Assembly (NCBI GenBank): GCA_033675265.1
Contig: JAUJYZ010000111.1
Location: 222,178-286,177 of the forward strand
Direction of reading: 5' to 3'
Origin: Actinostola sp. cb2023
Lineage: Eukaryota; Cnidaria; Anthozoa; Actiniaria; Actinostolidae
Length of the DNA: 64,000 nucleotides
The notes below the pieces were generated by a model that had not been told where the DNA came from, did not search any database, and saw only the letters and a list, made by a program, of their open reading frames with translations. The position numbers were made by a program, and so were the translations under genes. This document shows positions 20,577 to 29,805 of this stretch, piece by piece. Within the stretch, counting starts at the first letter, position 1, and each line of letters begins with the position of its first letter.

Positions 20577-21118
20577 TTAAGTGCAGCCAACACTTCGGCT
20601 TCTGTGAGACTAACACTGTTCAACAAAGGGATGTTATTTTGATTTATCAGAGCAGGCCCAGGTGGAAAATTGACATCATCTTTCGTGAAAGTGGAAAAAA
20701 AAAAACTGGTTGAAGGATTATCAGATATGAATGATTGGTTATTGTATACGACTTTTGCTGGAATAGAGTCAGTCTTTGTTTTACAACGAAAATATGACCA
20801 AAAACGCTTGGGATTATCTTTGATTGATTCACCCAAGGACTGTGTGTATTCTTTGATTTTTTTTGTCAATCAGCCGTATAGAGAGACCTTACGAAGCTCT
20901 TTATACTTGTTCCTGAGGGCAGGACTGTTGGATCTCTTTGAGGCCTGACGAGCTGTTTCTTTCCTCTTATAAAGAAGGTGAATGATCTCAGCATCAATCC
21001 AGGGAGGGGTGTCAGAATTCCTTGCTTTGGCCTTGGGTACGTGGACATCGATGATGTTGACAAGTGTAGTTTGCCATCTCTCATCAATGTTGAGAGTGTT
21101 ATTAAAGCGATAGATTGC
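20577..21118 (-). mobile_element. CR1/L2-type LINE, 5' half (end of endonuclease, linker to RT), truncated
   Basis: Continuation of the same LINE beyond the MITE. From about 21115 the minus strand reads YRFNNTLNIDERWQTTLVN, DTPPWIDAEI, KRKETARQASKR, then a frame break near 20870, SLGESIKDNPKRFWSYF and finally the SLTEAEVLAAL motif that precedes the RT. The endonuclease catalytic part is missing. The element ends abruptly near 21118, as expected of 5' truncation during target-primed reverse transcription. Confidence 0.8.
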
Positions 21119-21131
21119 TGGATGTCACATA

Positions 21132-21204
21132 AAAAGTTATAACGTGTTGAAGTTTAATCAATCATAAATGTTGTTTCTTCTTCAGTCAACACGTCATAAC
21201 TTTT
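21132..21204. repeat. Small inverted repeat next to the LINE 5' end
   Basis: AAAAGTTATAACGTGTTGA (21132-21150) faces TCAACACGTCATAACTTTT (21186-21204), one mismatch. It begins about a dozen bases beyond the truncated LINE terminus and so marks old host or MITE sequence at the LINE insertion site. Confidence 0.65.
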
Positions 21205-21281
21205 GATCGACATCGAATATGACAAAAGCCTGACACAGTTTGACAGGTCAAAGTGTCGTGATTAATATGGTATAAAGATCA

Positions 21282-22270
21282 TTAGAATATAGTCATACTC
21301 ACTCGACCAATCGGCGCCCAGCATTTATGCGCTCTATATCTCATAAAGTAACTAATAGGACTTTAACAATGGACTCATTAGTATTCTCTATATAGAGAAT
21401 ACTAATAAAGCTCTTTGTTTTCTTTTGTTCCAAAGCCTTATTAGTATTCTCTATATAGGGAATACTAATGACTAACATAGAGAATACTAGAGTGCAAATA
21501 TTATATCCATGAAATAGTAGTAAAACTAGTAAAATGTTAATTAGTACTAAATGTTAGCGCATATTTCACGGATATAATATTTGCACTCTAATATATAACG
21601 TGTACTAAACTATATACAAAAAATAATATTCTACTACAATCTTAGTTTAATCTTCAAATACTATTCAAATATTATATCATAATCCAATAAATCGACAGTT
21701 ATTTGGATTCGTTAAGCAGCTAGATTTATACATGCATATGAATACTTGAATACTGATACAGAAATACAGATCATAACTATACTAAACACTAAAGAAACGT
21801 AGCGAGTCACTTACTCTTCAAAATGAAATCACAAACGGGTTTCTCCATGTTCTACAAGAAGGGTAGATGTACGGATATTCATCAGTCATCCAAGTTTTCC
21901 GTATGATTATTGCGATATAGTTAGCCCAATCTCAGTTCAATATATTAAATGTCCACATCGTGCTTGAGTTTTCTTTGGTGTTCATTATTTCTCAGAAATT
22001 TTCGTTTTTCAATTTCGTCCGTTCTAACTGCTTTGAAGAAACTTTGAGATTTCTGCTCTTCATTTCCACAACAAATATCGGTAATTTCTAGCGTTGCAAG
22101 CTTCGTATTTAAAAGCCTCAAGCATCGGATATATTCATCATCACTCCACTGAAGTCACACACAACTGAACAGCTTTGCATAAGCGTATTTGCATTTGAAA
22201 TCAGTATTCCTTTGGGAAAGCAACTGACATGCAGCCAAAGAATACTCTCGTGAGTATGACTATATTCTAA
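21282..22270. mobile_element. Inverted-repeat element (about 1 kb) with internal palindromes
   Basis: The left end TTAGAATATAGTCATACTCAC is matched by its exact reverse complement at the right end (22250-22270). The interior is non-coding. It contains a 30-base perfect palindrome at 21377-21406 (ATTAGTATTCTCTAT and its complement), a second near-copy at 21440-21469, then GACTAACATAGAGAATACT, and a 31-base-arm inverted repeat at about 21488-21590 with a diverged outer portion. The same TIR-like sequence, GAATATAGTCATACTC, recurs at 37381 directly before the 22-bp satellite. Likely a non-autonomous DNA transposon. The TIR match is clear but the superfamily is not. Confidence 0.6.
21377..21406. 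repeat. Perfect 30-bp palindrome
   Basis: The two 15-base halves, ATTAGTATTCTCTAT and its complement, abut without spacer. A copy with one mismatch follows at 21440-21469. The GAGAATACTAAT half-site is also the core of the 22-bp satellite at 37.5-39.1 kb. Confidence 0.9.
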
Positions 22271-22288
22271 AACGGTTATATTCTAAAA

Positions 22289-22386
22289 CGTGCTTTATGG
22301 AATTTAGAGCTCGTGCTTTATGGAATTTAGAGCGCCTCGTGGCCTTCTATCTGCTGCTCGGAGCTCTAAATCCCATAAAACACTCG
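22289..22386. repeat. Direct plus inverted repeat cluster
   Basis: CGTGCTTTATGGAATTTAGAG occurs twice in direct orientation (22289 and 22313). It faces a related inverted copy, GAGCTCTAAATCCCATAAAA, at about 22361-22380. Probably a small foldback derivative; non-coding. Confidence 0.55.
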
Positions 22387-23088
22387 CGTTATTCTCTAAC
22401 CCTTACATAGAGTCGGATGTAACGCAAGGTCTATTAATTCAGTCAAACGGAGACGATCGTTTTCAAAACAATGAGCCGCGACGTCTCCATTTTTAATTTA
22501 AAAGAAAATTTCACGGTATTGTGGCGATCTTCATTCTATTAGCTTTAAAATGATGTAAAGTTGATGGAAATTGGTCAAATAATAAGGAAATCATTATTTT
22601 TTTCCGAGACGTACTCGCCAAGGTGAACCGTATCCTTAGCCAATGCCGGTTACAAAAATAAACTGAAACCAGGCACTTGGACAGCAGGAAAAAAGCCAAA
22701 ATCAAGGACCGCAAAATAACACGTCTAAGCATCATGCACTATTTTATATTTTATAATTTTATTTTTATGATTTCAGGCGGGAAATGACGTCATGAACACG
22801 CCGACAAATTTTGAAATTCTAAGAATATACTAATTTAATCATTGCATGCGAAAGAATATGTAAAATAGAGTGGCGGATTTCAAAATTTCAAAAATTCATA
22901 TATTTAGGATTCAATAATAATAACTGAGATATTATTTCAGTTATATCTCTCATTTTACATGCATGTTCTTTCGAATGATCAAATTAGTATATTTGTAATA
23001 AAGGTAACTTGTCGGCTACTAACTGTAGCCATCAACTGCTAGTGTATCAATAGTGGCTTCGATTCTGCAACTCAGATTTCCTTTCATT
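22387..23088. other. Non-coding DNA with one long inverted repeat
   Basis: Only the inverted repeat 22823-22993 stands out. The minus-strand frame at 22511-22735 has no recognisable domain. Confidence 0.45.
22823..22993. repeat. Foldback element with about 47-bp arms
   Basis: The left arm AATATACTAATTTAATCATT continues to GAATATGTAAAATAGAG (22823-22869). It pairs imperfectly with the right arm from CTCTCATTTTACATGC to AAATTAGTATATT (22947-22993). A short internal hairpin, CTGAGATATTATTTCAG, lies at 22924-22940. Non-coding MITE-like sequence. Confidence 0.65.
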
Positions 23089-23639
23089 TCAGTATCGTTT
23101 CAACTCATTATTCACATTTATCACTTCATTACGATACACACCATATCTCATTACTAATTTATATATGTCAATTAAATAAGGATAGCGGCGTGGATGTTCA
23201 TTAAGACTTGGGTATTGTTCTTTTATGTATAAGGCTTCTGATAACTGTCTTTTCTTGTAATAAGGCAAGTTTTCTGCTAATATTTGGAAATGTTCATTCG
23301 AAACAGCAGGATGACCGGTATTTGTTACGGTGTTTGTAGATAGACGATCTTTTGTTTGTTCCACTGTGGTCAGTTATTCGTTCTTGTAGGTGTCTAGCTG
23401 TTTCTCCAATGTATAGGTGTCTGGGCACTGTTGATCTCGGCAATGGAATTTGTAGACGATATTGTGTTTGTGTTCAACCGTTGTTTCGTCTACTCGAAAG
23501 TAGGACGAGAGTTTCTTGTGAAGGTGGATTTGATAGTTGGCGACTGCACGCGACTGCACGTTTTCCGATATGATTAACCCCTTTGTCAAGGATGAGGAAA
23601 ACCATTGATGTTAGAGATGAAAAACGTTTCTAAGATGTC
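23089..23639 (-). mobile_element. Penelope-like element, C-terminal GIY-YIG endonuclease part, decayed
   Basis: Minus strand, in at least three frames. A stretch DKGLIISENVQSRAVANYQ leads to VYKFHCRDQQCPDT. A frame shift then gives YIGETARHLQERITDH (encoded around 23366-23415), the GIY-YIG nuclease signature with a C-x5-C type lead-in. Another shift leads to NTGHPAVSNEHFQILAENL, RQLSEALYIKEQYPSLNEH. RT followed by GIY-YIG is the defining architecture of Penelope-like elements. The frame shifts mean this copy is dead. It is separated from its RT part by a MITE. Confidence 0.8.
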
Positions 23640-23643
23640 TTAA

Positions 23644-24218
23644 AGTGCTACTATGATGAAATTTTGCGAAGTTGATGTTTTTGCATTTTTAGTATCCTGG
23701 TAGTATGTTTATTAACATTATCCAAACCGTTTTTCGTTACGATAAAAATAACTCCCACAAAATGTACACATTTTGTACAAATTTCAAGCCCGCCATTATT
23801 CAAACTGGTTCCTGGCCGGTGACTAATTGTACAATAGAAGTGACGTCAGTTTCTCAACATCGTTCTTCGCAAATTCGTCACATGGCTAATTTACACGCAT
23901 CAACACTGCGAGTTTTTGGCGATTCAAGACACTGTTTCTTGTTCAAATGTTTTAATCATAATTAAACTAAAAATACAGTGCAGAAAGCCGTGAAGCGACG
24001 CGTTCACATTGAGAAACTGACGTCACAGTCTATTGTTCGTAGGAACACGATTTTGTAATGGCGGACGTATTTTTGCCTGTTTTGAGAGTCCAATATTTCA
24101 CTCCTTTATTCTTATATCGACTTAAAAACAACTAAAACTGCTATCTTGGAGCTGAAATGACTATTTTACGAATAAATAATTGATTTAGCAACGGTACGAA
24201 TTTCATCATAGTAGCACT
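23644..24218. mobile_element. Second TTAA-flanked MITE, 575 bp
   Basis: TTAA target duplication at 23640-23643 and 24219-24222. Terminal inverted repeats are AGTGCTACTATGATGAAATT (20 bases, perfect). The interior has no transposase. A short open stretch begins ATGGCGGACG at about 24058 but ends quickly. The TIR differs from that of the MITE at 19923-20576, so it is a distinct piggyBac-type family. It splits the Penelope-like element. Confidence 0.9.
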
Positions 24219-24222
24219 TTAA

Positions 24223-25700
24223 GTCCTTGTCAAGTAATACTTCATTTGAGCAGATCTTAAATGCTCTATTAACTAAACCTCTAAGAGTCTTCCAAGTAAC
24301 GGGTGCTTCAGCTGACCAATGAATGTACAGATCTGTTTGTGTCGATTTCCTATAGACCGTTGTTTTAAACTTGTCCTCAGTCCAAGTTATCTTTGTATCA
24401 AGAAAAGTTATTGAACTTTCCTTGGCTAGTTCGTATGCGAACTGTATTTTATCATCAAAGATAATAAGTTAACAAGCACATGATGAATGGCGTCAATTTT
24501 TACATAGGCATGTGTGTCATCAACATAGCGTTTCCAATTTCGTAGCCCGGTAGTCAAACTATTCTTCGTTCCAGCTCAACCATAAAAATATTTGCGAGTA
24601 CTGGTCCCAAGGGAGATCCCATGGCTACTCCATCAACTTGTTTGTAGATATGGCCATTAAAGCTGAAGTGGGCGTTCTTTGTGCATAAAATCAACAGCTT
24701 TTAAAGTTCCGCTTGCGTTAAGTGTTGGTATTTCTTTGTCTATACATGTATACTCTACGTAAGATCATCTCTATTGTCCTATTGTCCTGCGTTAAGTGTT
24801 GGTATTTCTTTGTCTATACATGTATACTCTACGTAAGATGATCTCTATTGTCCTATTGTCCTGCGTTAAGTGTTGGTATTTCTTTGTCTATACATGTATA
24901 CTCTACGTAAGATGATCTCTATTGTCCTATTGTCCTGCATTAAGTGTTGGTATTTCTTTGTCTATACATGTATACTCTACGTAAGATGATCTCTATTGTC
25001 CTATTGTCCTGCGTTAAGTGTTGGTATTTCTTTGTCTATACATGTATACTCTACGTAAGATGATCTCTATTGTCCTATTGTCCTGCGTTAAGTGTTGGTA
25101 TTTCTTTGTCTATACATGTATACTCTACGTAAGATGATCTCTATTGTCCTATTGTCCTGCATTAAGTGTTGGTATTTCTTTGTCTATACATGTATACTCT
25201 ACGTAAGATGATCTCTATTGTCCTATTGTCCTGCGCTAAGTGTTGGTATTTCTTTGTCTATACATGTATACTCTACGTAAGATGATCTCTATTGTCCTAT
25301 CCAGTGGAACGTTTGTAAAAAGTGCTGTGACATCAAAGCTTATCATTGTGGAGTCAGTAGGTAACTTTTCCGAGTGTAGTTTGTTAATAAAATCTTCAGT
25401 GCTGTCGATGGTATATTCAGCTAATGGTGATAGGAATTGTGCCATGTATTTCGCTGTTTGATACGTAGATAGATAGATAGCGGTGCAGATGTTTGAGATA
25501 ATGGGACGCAGTGGTAACTTGTCTATTCCATCACCAGGTTTGAGTTTATGAACTTTAGCGGTTCCGTAAAAGGCTGCAGGTTTAGAACCAGTAGGATGCT
25601 CTTTTTTGTAGTCGTCAGCTCCTTGCTTGTGTTTAATTTTACTTGAGGAGGATTTCATCATCAACAAAAAACTGTAAGTTCTCAATTTCATCCATTTCCA
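24223..25700 (-). mobile_element. Penelope-like element, reverse transcriptase part, decayed
   Basis: The minus strand from 25691 reads AAFYGTAKVHKL, LPLRPIISNI, MAQFLSPLAEYTIDSTEDFI and MISFDVTALFTNVPLDRTIE, the classic Penelope RT block order. A 74-bp tandem amplification then interrupts it (24715-25300). Beyond it come the fragment GISLGTST and NWKRYVDDTHAYV with the catalytic YVDD at 24516-24527. Stops and shifts are frequent. The N-terminal third and the usual terminal repeats were not found, so the copy is 5'-truncated near 25700. Confidence 0.85.
24715..25300. repeat. 74-bp tandem repeat, 8 copies, within the Penelope RT
   Basis: Units begin GCGTTAAGTGTTGGTATTTC (variants GCATTAAG, GCGCTAAG) at 24715, 24789, 24863, 24937, 25011, 25085, 25159 and 25233, an exact 74-base period. 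The unit contains CTATACATGTATACTC and ATTGTCCTATTGTCCT. It derives from RT coding sequence, since the last copy runs into intact RT at 25300. Because 74 is not divisible by three, the amplification destroys the frame. Confidence 0.95.
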
Positions 25701-26147
25701 TTTAAAATTTAGTCAAAAAATGTCTTTCACCTATAGAAAATCCCCTTCATTTTTTCCCCTCATGCTTTAAATTGGCTTCTTTATTCTGTGATCTGATTGG
25801 TCAAATGCTATGTTTTCTGCAATTTCACTGGCTCTCCAAAACAGTGCGATTTGGAACTCAAAATGGTAAGAGCCAATCAGATTGCAGAAATCACCATTGA
25901 TTTCAAAATGGATATAATTAATACAGCGAACCAAATGTAATTACGTATCCCGCGCGCTCTACCACAGGAAACCCATCAAAAGGCGTGCGCATACAAATAT
26001 ATTTGTATTTATTATAATTAGACACAGATAAAGTGATTGTGCTGCCTGTTTAACATACAGCTAGGTTTCTTGCCAATGCACTAATACTGTTTGAGAAAAC
26101 CAATTATGAACAAACGTCCGTTTCTTGACAAACATAACCAATTTATT
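25701..26147. other. Non-coding spacer / 3' flank of the esterase gene
   Basis: Downstream of the esterase stop codon on the minus strand. Contains facing CTGATTGG and CCAATCAGATTGCAGAAAT motifs (about 25790-25892), suggesting another short inverted-repeat element. A minus-strand polyadenylation signal was not pinned down. Confidence 0.45.
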
Positions 26148-26321
26148 TCAGCCATAATAGTTCTCCAAGATACTAGCGGCTGGAGCAAAGGCCTTTAGAT
26201 CATAATGGACGTTGTCAAAAGTTCCTCTGGGATAAGACGCAGATAAATGATACATGTCCAGGACTTTAATACCAGCTGCACACATCGCGTTTGTTGCATA
26301 TGAATGGAATAACTGGATTCT
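26148..26321 (-). CDS. PC-esterase (NXPE-like SGNH hydrolase), last exon
   Basis: 174 bases, 57 codons plus TGA at 26148-26150. The acceptor is ...TATGCAG at 26322 onward on the minus strand, phase 0. It encodes [34 protein letters not shown], then [11 protein letters not shown]. The D-x-x-H pair (Asp 26214-26216, His 26205-26207) is the C-terminal catalytic pair of PC-esterase/SGNH acyl-esterases. The protein ends ILENYYG. It joins in frame to the exon at 29103-29441 across a 2,781-base intron made almost wholly of G-rich repeats. Family members act on O-acyl groups of glycans or are secreted proteins of unknown substrate; the substrate here is not inferable. Confidence 0.85.
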   Translation of the reverse strand, partial: RIQLFHSYATNAMCAAGIKVLDMYHLSASYPRGTFDNVHYDLKAFAPAASILENYYG

Positions 26322-26348
26322 CTGCATAAAAATAATGAATCGTTGGAA

Positions 26349-28915
26349 ATATGAATGAATGGAGGGGTGGATAATGGAGGGGTGGATGAATGAATGGAGG
26401 GGGTATGAATGAATGGAGGGATGGATGGATGAATGAATGGAGGGGTGGATAATGGAGGGGTGGATGAATGAATGGAGGGGGTATGAATGAATGGAGGGAT
26501 GGATAGATGAATGAATGGAGGGGGGATGGAGGGATGGAGGGATAGATGATGAATGGATGGAGGGGTGGATAATGGAGGGGGGGGATGAATGAATGGAGGG
26601 GGTATGAATGAGGGATGGAGGGATGGATGGATGAATGAATGGAGGGGTGGATAATGGAGGGGGGTGGATGAATTAATGGAGGGGTGGAATGGAGGGGGTA
26701 TGAATGAATGAATGGAGGGGTGGGATGGAGGGGTGGATGAATGAATGAATGGAGGGGAATGAATGAATGAATGGATGAATGAATGAATGGATGAATGAAT
26801 GGGTGGATGAATGAATGAATGGGGGTGGATGAATGAATGAATGAATGAATGAATGATGGTGGAGATGGAATGGATAATGGAGGGGTGGATAATGGGGGGG
26901 TATGAATGAATGGAAGGGGGATGAATGAATGGAGGGATGATGAATGAATGAGGGGTGGATGGATGAATGGAGGGGTGGATGAATGAACGGGGGGAGGGGG
27001 TATGGGGGGGGGGGGAGGGATGGATGGATGTGTATGAATGAAGGGGGGGATGTCATGGTAGTCAGTTATTTCCATGGAGTCATTTGACACAATGGACGCA
27101 AGACACTAGGAATTCTCCTGGTAATATGATCATAATATAATCGGCCTCTTATCATCTTAAATCATCATATGAATGAGCTACATAACTCAACATGGAGGGG
27201 TGATGATTACTCCATAATAAAGAACAGAGGAATCATTACAGAGGGGGGATGAATGAATGAACGGATGATGAATGAATGGAAGGATGGATGAATGAATGGA
27301 GGGGGGATGAATGAATGAATGGAGGCATGGATGAATGAACGGAGGGGATGATGAATGAACGGAGGGGTGGATGAAAGAAGGGGCGATGAATGATGGAGGG
27401 GATGAATGAATGGAGGGATGAATGAATGAATGGAGGGGTGGATGAATGAACGGAGGGGTGGGATGAATGAACGGAGGGGTGGATAAAGAATGGGGGGGGG
27501 GTGGATAATGGAGGGGTGATGATGAATGGAGGGGGAATGAATATGAATGAATGGAAGGGGGATGAATGAATGGAGGGGGGGGGGATGAATGAATGGAGGG
27601 GTGGATGAATGAATGGAGGGGTGTGATGAATGAACGGATGATGAAGGGAAGGGGGGGATGAATGAACGGGGGGAGGGGGTAGGGGGGAGGGGGGAGGGAG
27701 GAGGGGGGGTGTATGAATGAAAGGGGGATGTCATGGTAGTCAGTTATTTCCATTAGTCATTTGACACACTGTCACGCAAGACACTAGGAATTCTCCTGGT
27801 AATATGATCATAATATAATCGGCCTCTTATCATCTTAAATCATACAATATACCAAGCTACATAACTCAACATAGATACCTGATGATTACTCCATAATAAA
27901 GAACAGAGGAATCATTACAGAGGGTGGATGAATGAATGAATGGAGGAGGGGATGAATGAATGGAAGGATGGATGAATGAATGGAGGGGGGATGAATGAAT
28001 GAATGGAGGCATGGATGAATGAACGGAGGGATGGATGAATGAACGGAGGGGTGGATGAAGGAAAGAAGGGGCGATGAATGAATGGAGGGGGATGAATGAA
28101 TGGAGGGATGAATGAATGAATGGAGGGGTGGATGAATGAACGGAGGGGTGGATGAATGAACGGAGGGGTGGATGAAGGAAAGAATGGGGGGGGGGGGGGG
28201 TGAATAAATGGAGGGGGGATGAATGAATGGAGGGATGAATGAATGAATGGAGGGGGGTGAATGAATGGAAGGATGGATGAATGAATGAATGGGGGGGGGG
28301 GGGGATGAATGAATGGAGGCATGGATGAATGAACGGAGGGGTGGATGAATGAACGGAGGGGTGGATGAAGGAAAGAAGGGGCCGGGATGAATGAATGAAT
28401 GGGGGGGGAATGGGGGGGGGAGGGAGGAGGGGGTGTATGAATGAAAGGGGGATGTCATGGTAGTCAGTTATTTCCATTAGTCATGAATGAATGGAGGGGA
28501 TGAATGAAGGGAGGAATGAATGAATGAATGAATGAATGAATGAATGGGGAATGAATGAATGAATGGAGGGATGAATGAATGAATGGAGGAATGGTGGATG
28601 AATGAATGGAGGGGTGGATGAATGAACGGAGAGGTGGATGAATGAATGGAATGGATGGGGGGGGGGGGGGGGGGGGGATGGATGAATGAATGAATGAATG
28701 GAGGCATGGATGAATGAACGGAGGGAGGGAGGATGAAGGAAAGGAGGGGGATGAATGAATGGAGGGGGGATGAATGAATGGAGGGATGAATGAATGAATG
28801 AATGAATGAATGGAGGGGATGAATGAATGGAAGGGTGGATGAATGAATTGAGGCATGGATGAATGAACGGAGGGATGGATGAATGAACGGAGGGGTGGAT
28901 GAATGAAAGGAAACT
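26349..28915. repeat. G-rich GGATGAATGAATGGAGGG repeat array (intronic), in four blocks
   Basis: The plus strand consists of GGATGAATGAATGGAGGGG-type units of irregular length with almost no C, plus pure G runs (21 G at 28657-28677; further runs near 27007 and 28187). Blocks lie at about 26349-27050, 27240-27725, 27912-28450 and 28486-28915. They are separated by a non-repetitive sequence of about 185 bases starting TCATGGTAGTCAGTTATTTC at 27052, repeated at 27731 and in truncated form at 28455. So a roughly 0.7-kb segment has been duplicated. Minus-strand frames reading [12 protein letters not shown] are artefacts. The array fills the last intron of the minus-strand esterase gene. Confidence 0.9.
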
Positions 28916-29102
28916 CTCTCTTGCAATTCCTTGCAAGTGTTTGTCAAATGCGTCTTCTACGCACGACATATATATTTTTGCGCTTATTTTGATCATAAGA
29001 ATGTGAATCAATTAGATGAGTAGGAAAGACAATTAATAGAGAAAGATTATTCGTAAACAGCGTACTATGTATGTAGCTACGTCGTGTCCATGAATAACTC
29101 AC

Positions 29103-29441
29103 CTGGTTATTGTGAAATCTAAACAAAGTGTCATTAAGGGCTCTGTGACCTTTGAATGCAAGTTTTTGCCTCTCAATCATAGTAGTGCCTCGCCAAACGA
29201 TATCCATTTTATATCTGGGCTGTCCTGTGCCGGGTTCTGTCAACAAGTCAATCACACTTGTTATAAGATCTTGATATTGGCTAAAATTCACTCCAAGAGA
29301 GTAGTGAATGCCTAAATTAAAGAGAAGGACGCTTCTTTGGTTGTTTATGTCTTGACGTTGAAGTTTCCTTTTGAAAAGATCGAGCACGTAGGACTTGTTG
29401 AATTCATCAGTGTCTGTCATATTTGTACGATCCATTGGAAA
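29103..29441 (-). CDS. PC-esterase (NXPE-like), internal exon
   Basis: 339 bases, exactly 113 codons, phase 0 at both ends. The acceptor is TTATACTTTCAG before 29441 and the donor CAG|GTGAGT at 29103/29102. It reads FPMDRTNMTDTDEFNKSYVL, then SVLLFNLGIHYSLGVNFSQY, MDIVWRGTTMIERQKLAFKG and ends FRFHNNQ. The 'NLGxHYS' and 'W+xTT' blocks are conserved landmarks of NXPE/PC-esterase proteins. The exon continues the GDS exon at 37200-37351 and runs into the last exon at 26321. Several frames overlap its lower end only through the repeat array. A retrotransposon tail sits 58 bases upstream of its acceptor. Confidence 0.85.
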
Positions 29442-29498
29442 CTGAAAGTATAAGCTGTTTAATAACATGGCAATTCAAGATATGAAAAAAAAACATGG

Positions 29499-29720
29499 CA
29501 ATAATAATAATAATAATAATAATAATAATTTATTTATTCACGTAGAACACAAAAGAGCTTACAATAAAACTCGTGCTAAATAATCTAAAATATAATATTA
29601 TAGAAAGTATATACTCCTAATCTATAATTAATTCAATCACCACCCCTACCAACCCAATATAAATATACAATAAAATCCCAAACTTAGCAAGTATTTATCG
29701 ATTGTCGTAATCGTAGTGCA
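29499..29720 (-). mobile_element. LINE 3' tail with (AAT)n, minus orientation
   Basis: (AAT)n at 29500-29529 is followed by AATTTATTTATTCACG, GTAGAACACAAAAGAGCT and further AT-rich sequence. Read on the minus strand this is ...GTTCTACGTGAATAAATAAATT plus (ATT)n, a typical CR1/L2-like 3' terminus. No ORF part remains. It lies in the esterase intron, in the same orientation as the gene. Confidence 0.4.
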
Positions 29721-29805
29721 AAAACGTTTTAGTTCTCAAAGCCAATCAACAACGAACGAAGAAAGCTGACAGATGAAAATGAATACTTGGTTTTCGCCAA
29801 CAGAA

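Noticed and set aside
26266..28947. Proline/histidine/serine-rich frames ([12 protein letters not shown]) on the minus strand
   Set aside because: By-product of GGATGAAT-type repeats. All three minus-strand frames are open in places, and the region is an intron between two well-supported exons.
28944..29011. Minus-strand stretch CVEDAFDKHLQGIARE, slightly like the KCARAAMDKHLKVFGIE motif of the 3047-3286 exon
   Set aside because: Very short, inside an intron beyond a good donor site, with no acceptor. Likely chance similarity or an unrecognisable relic.
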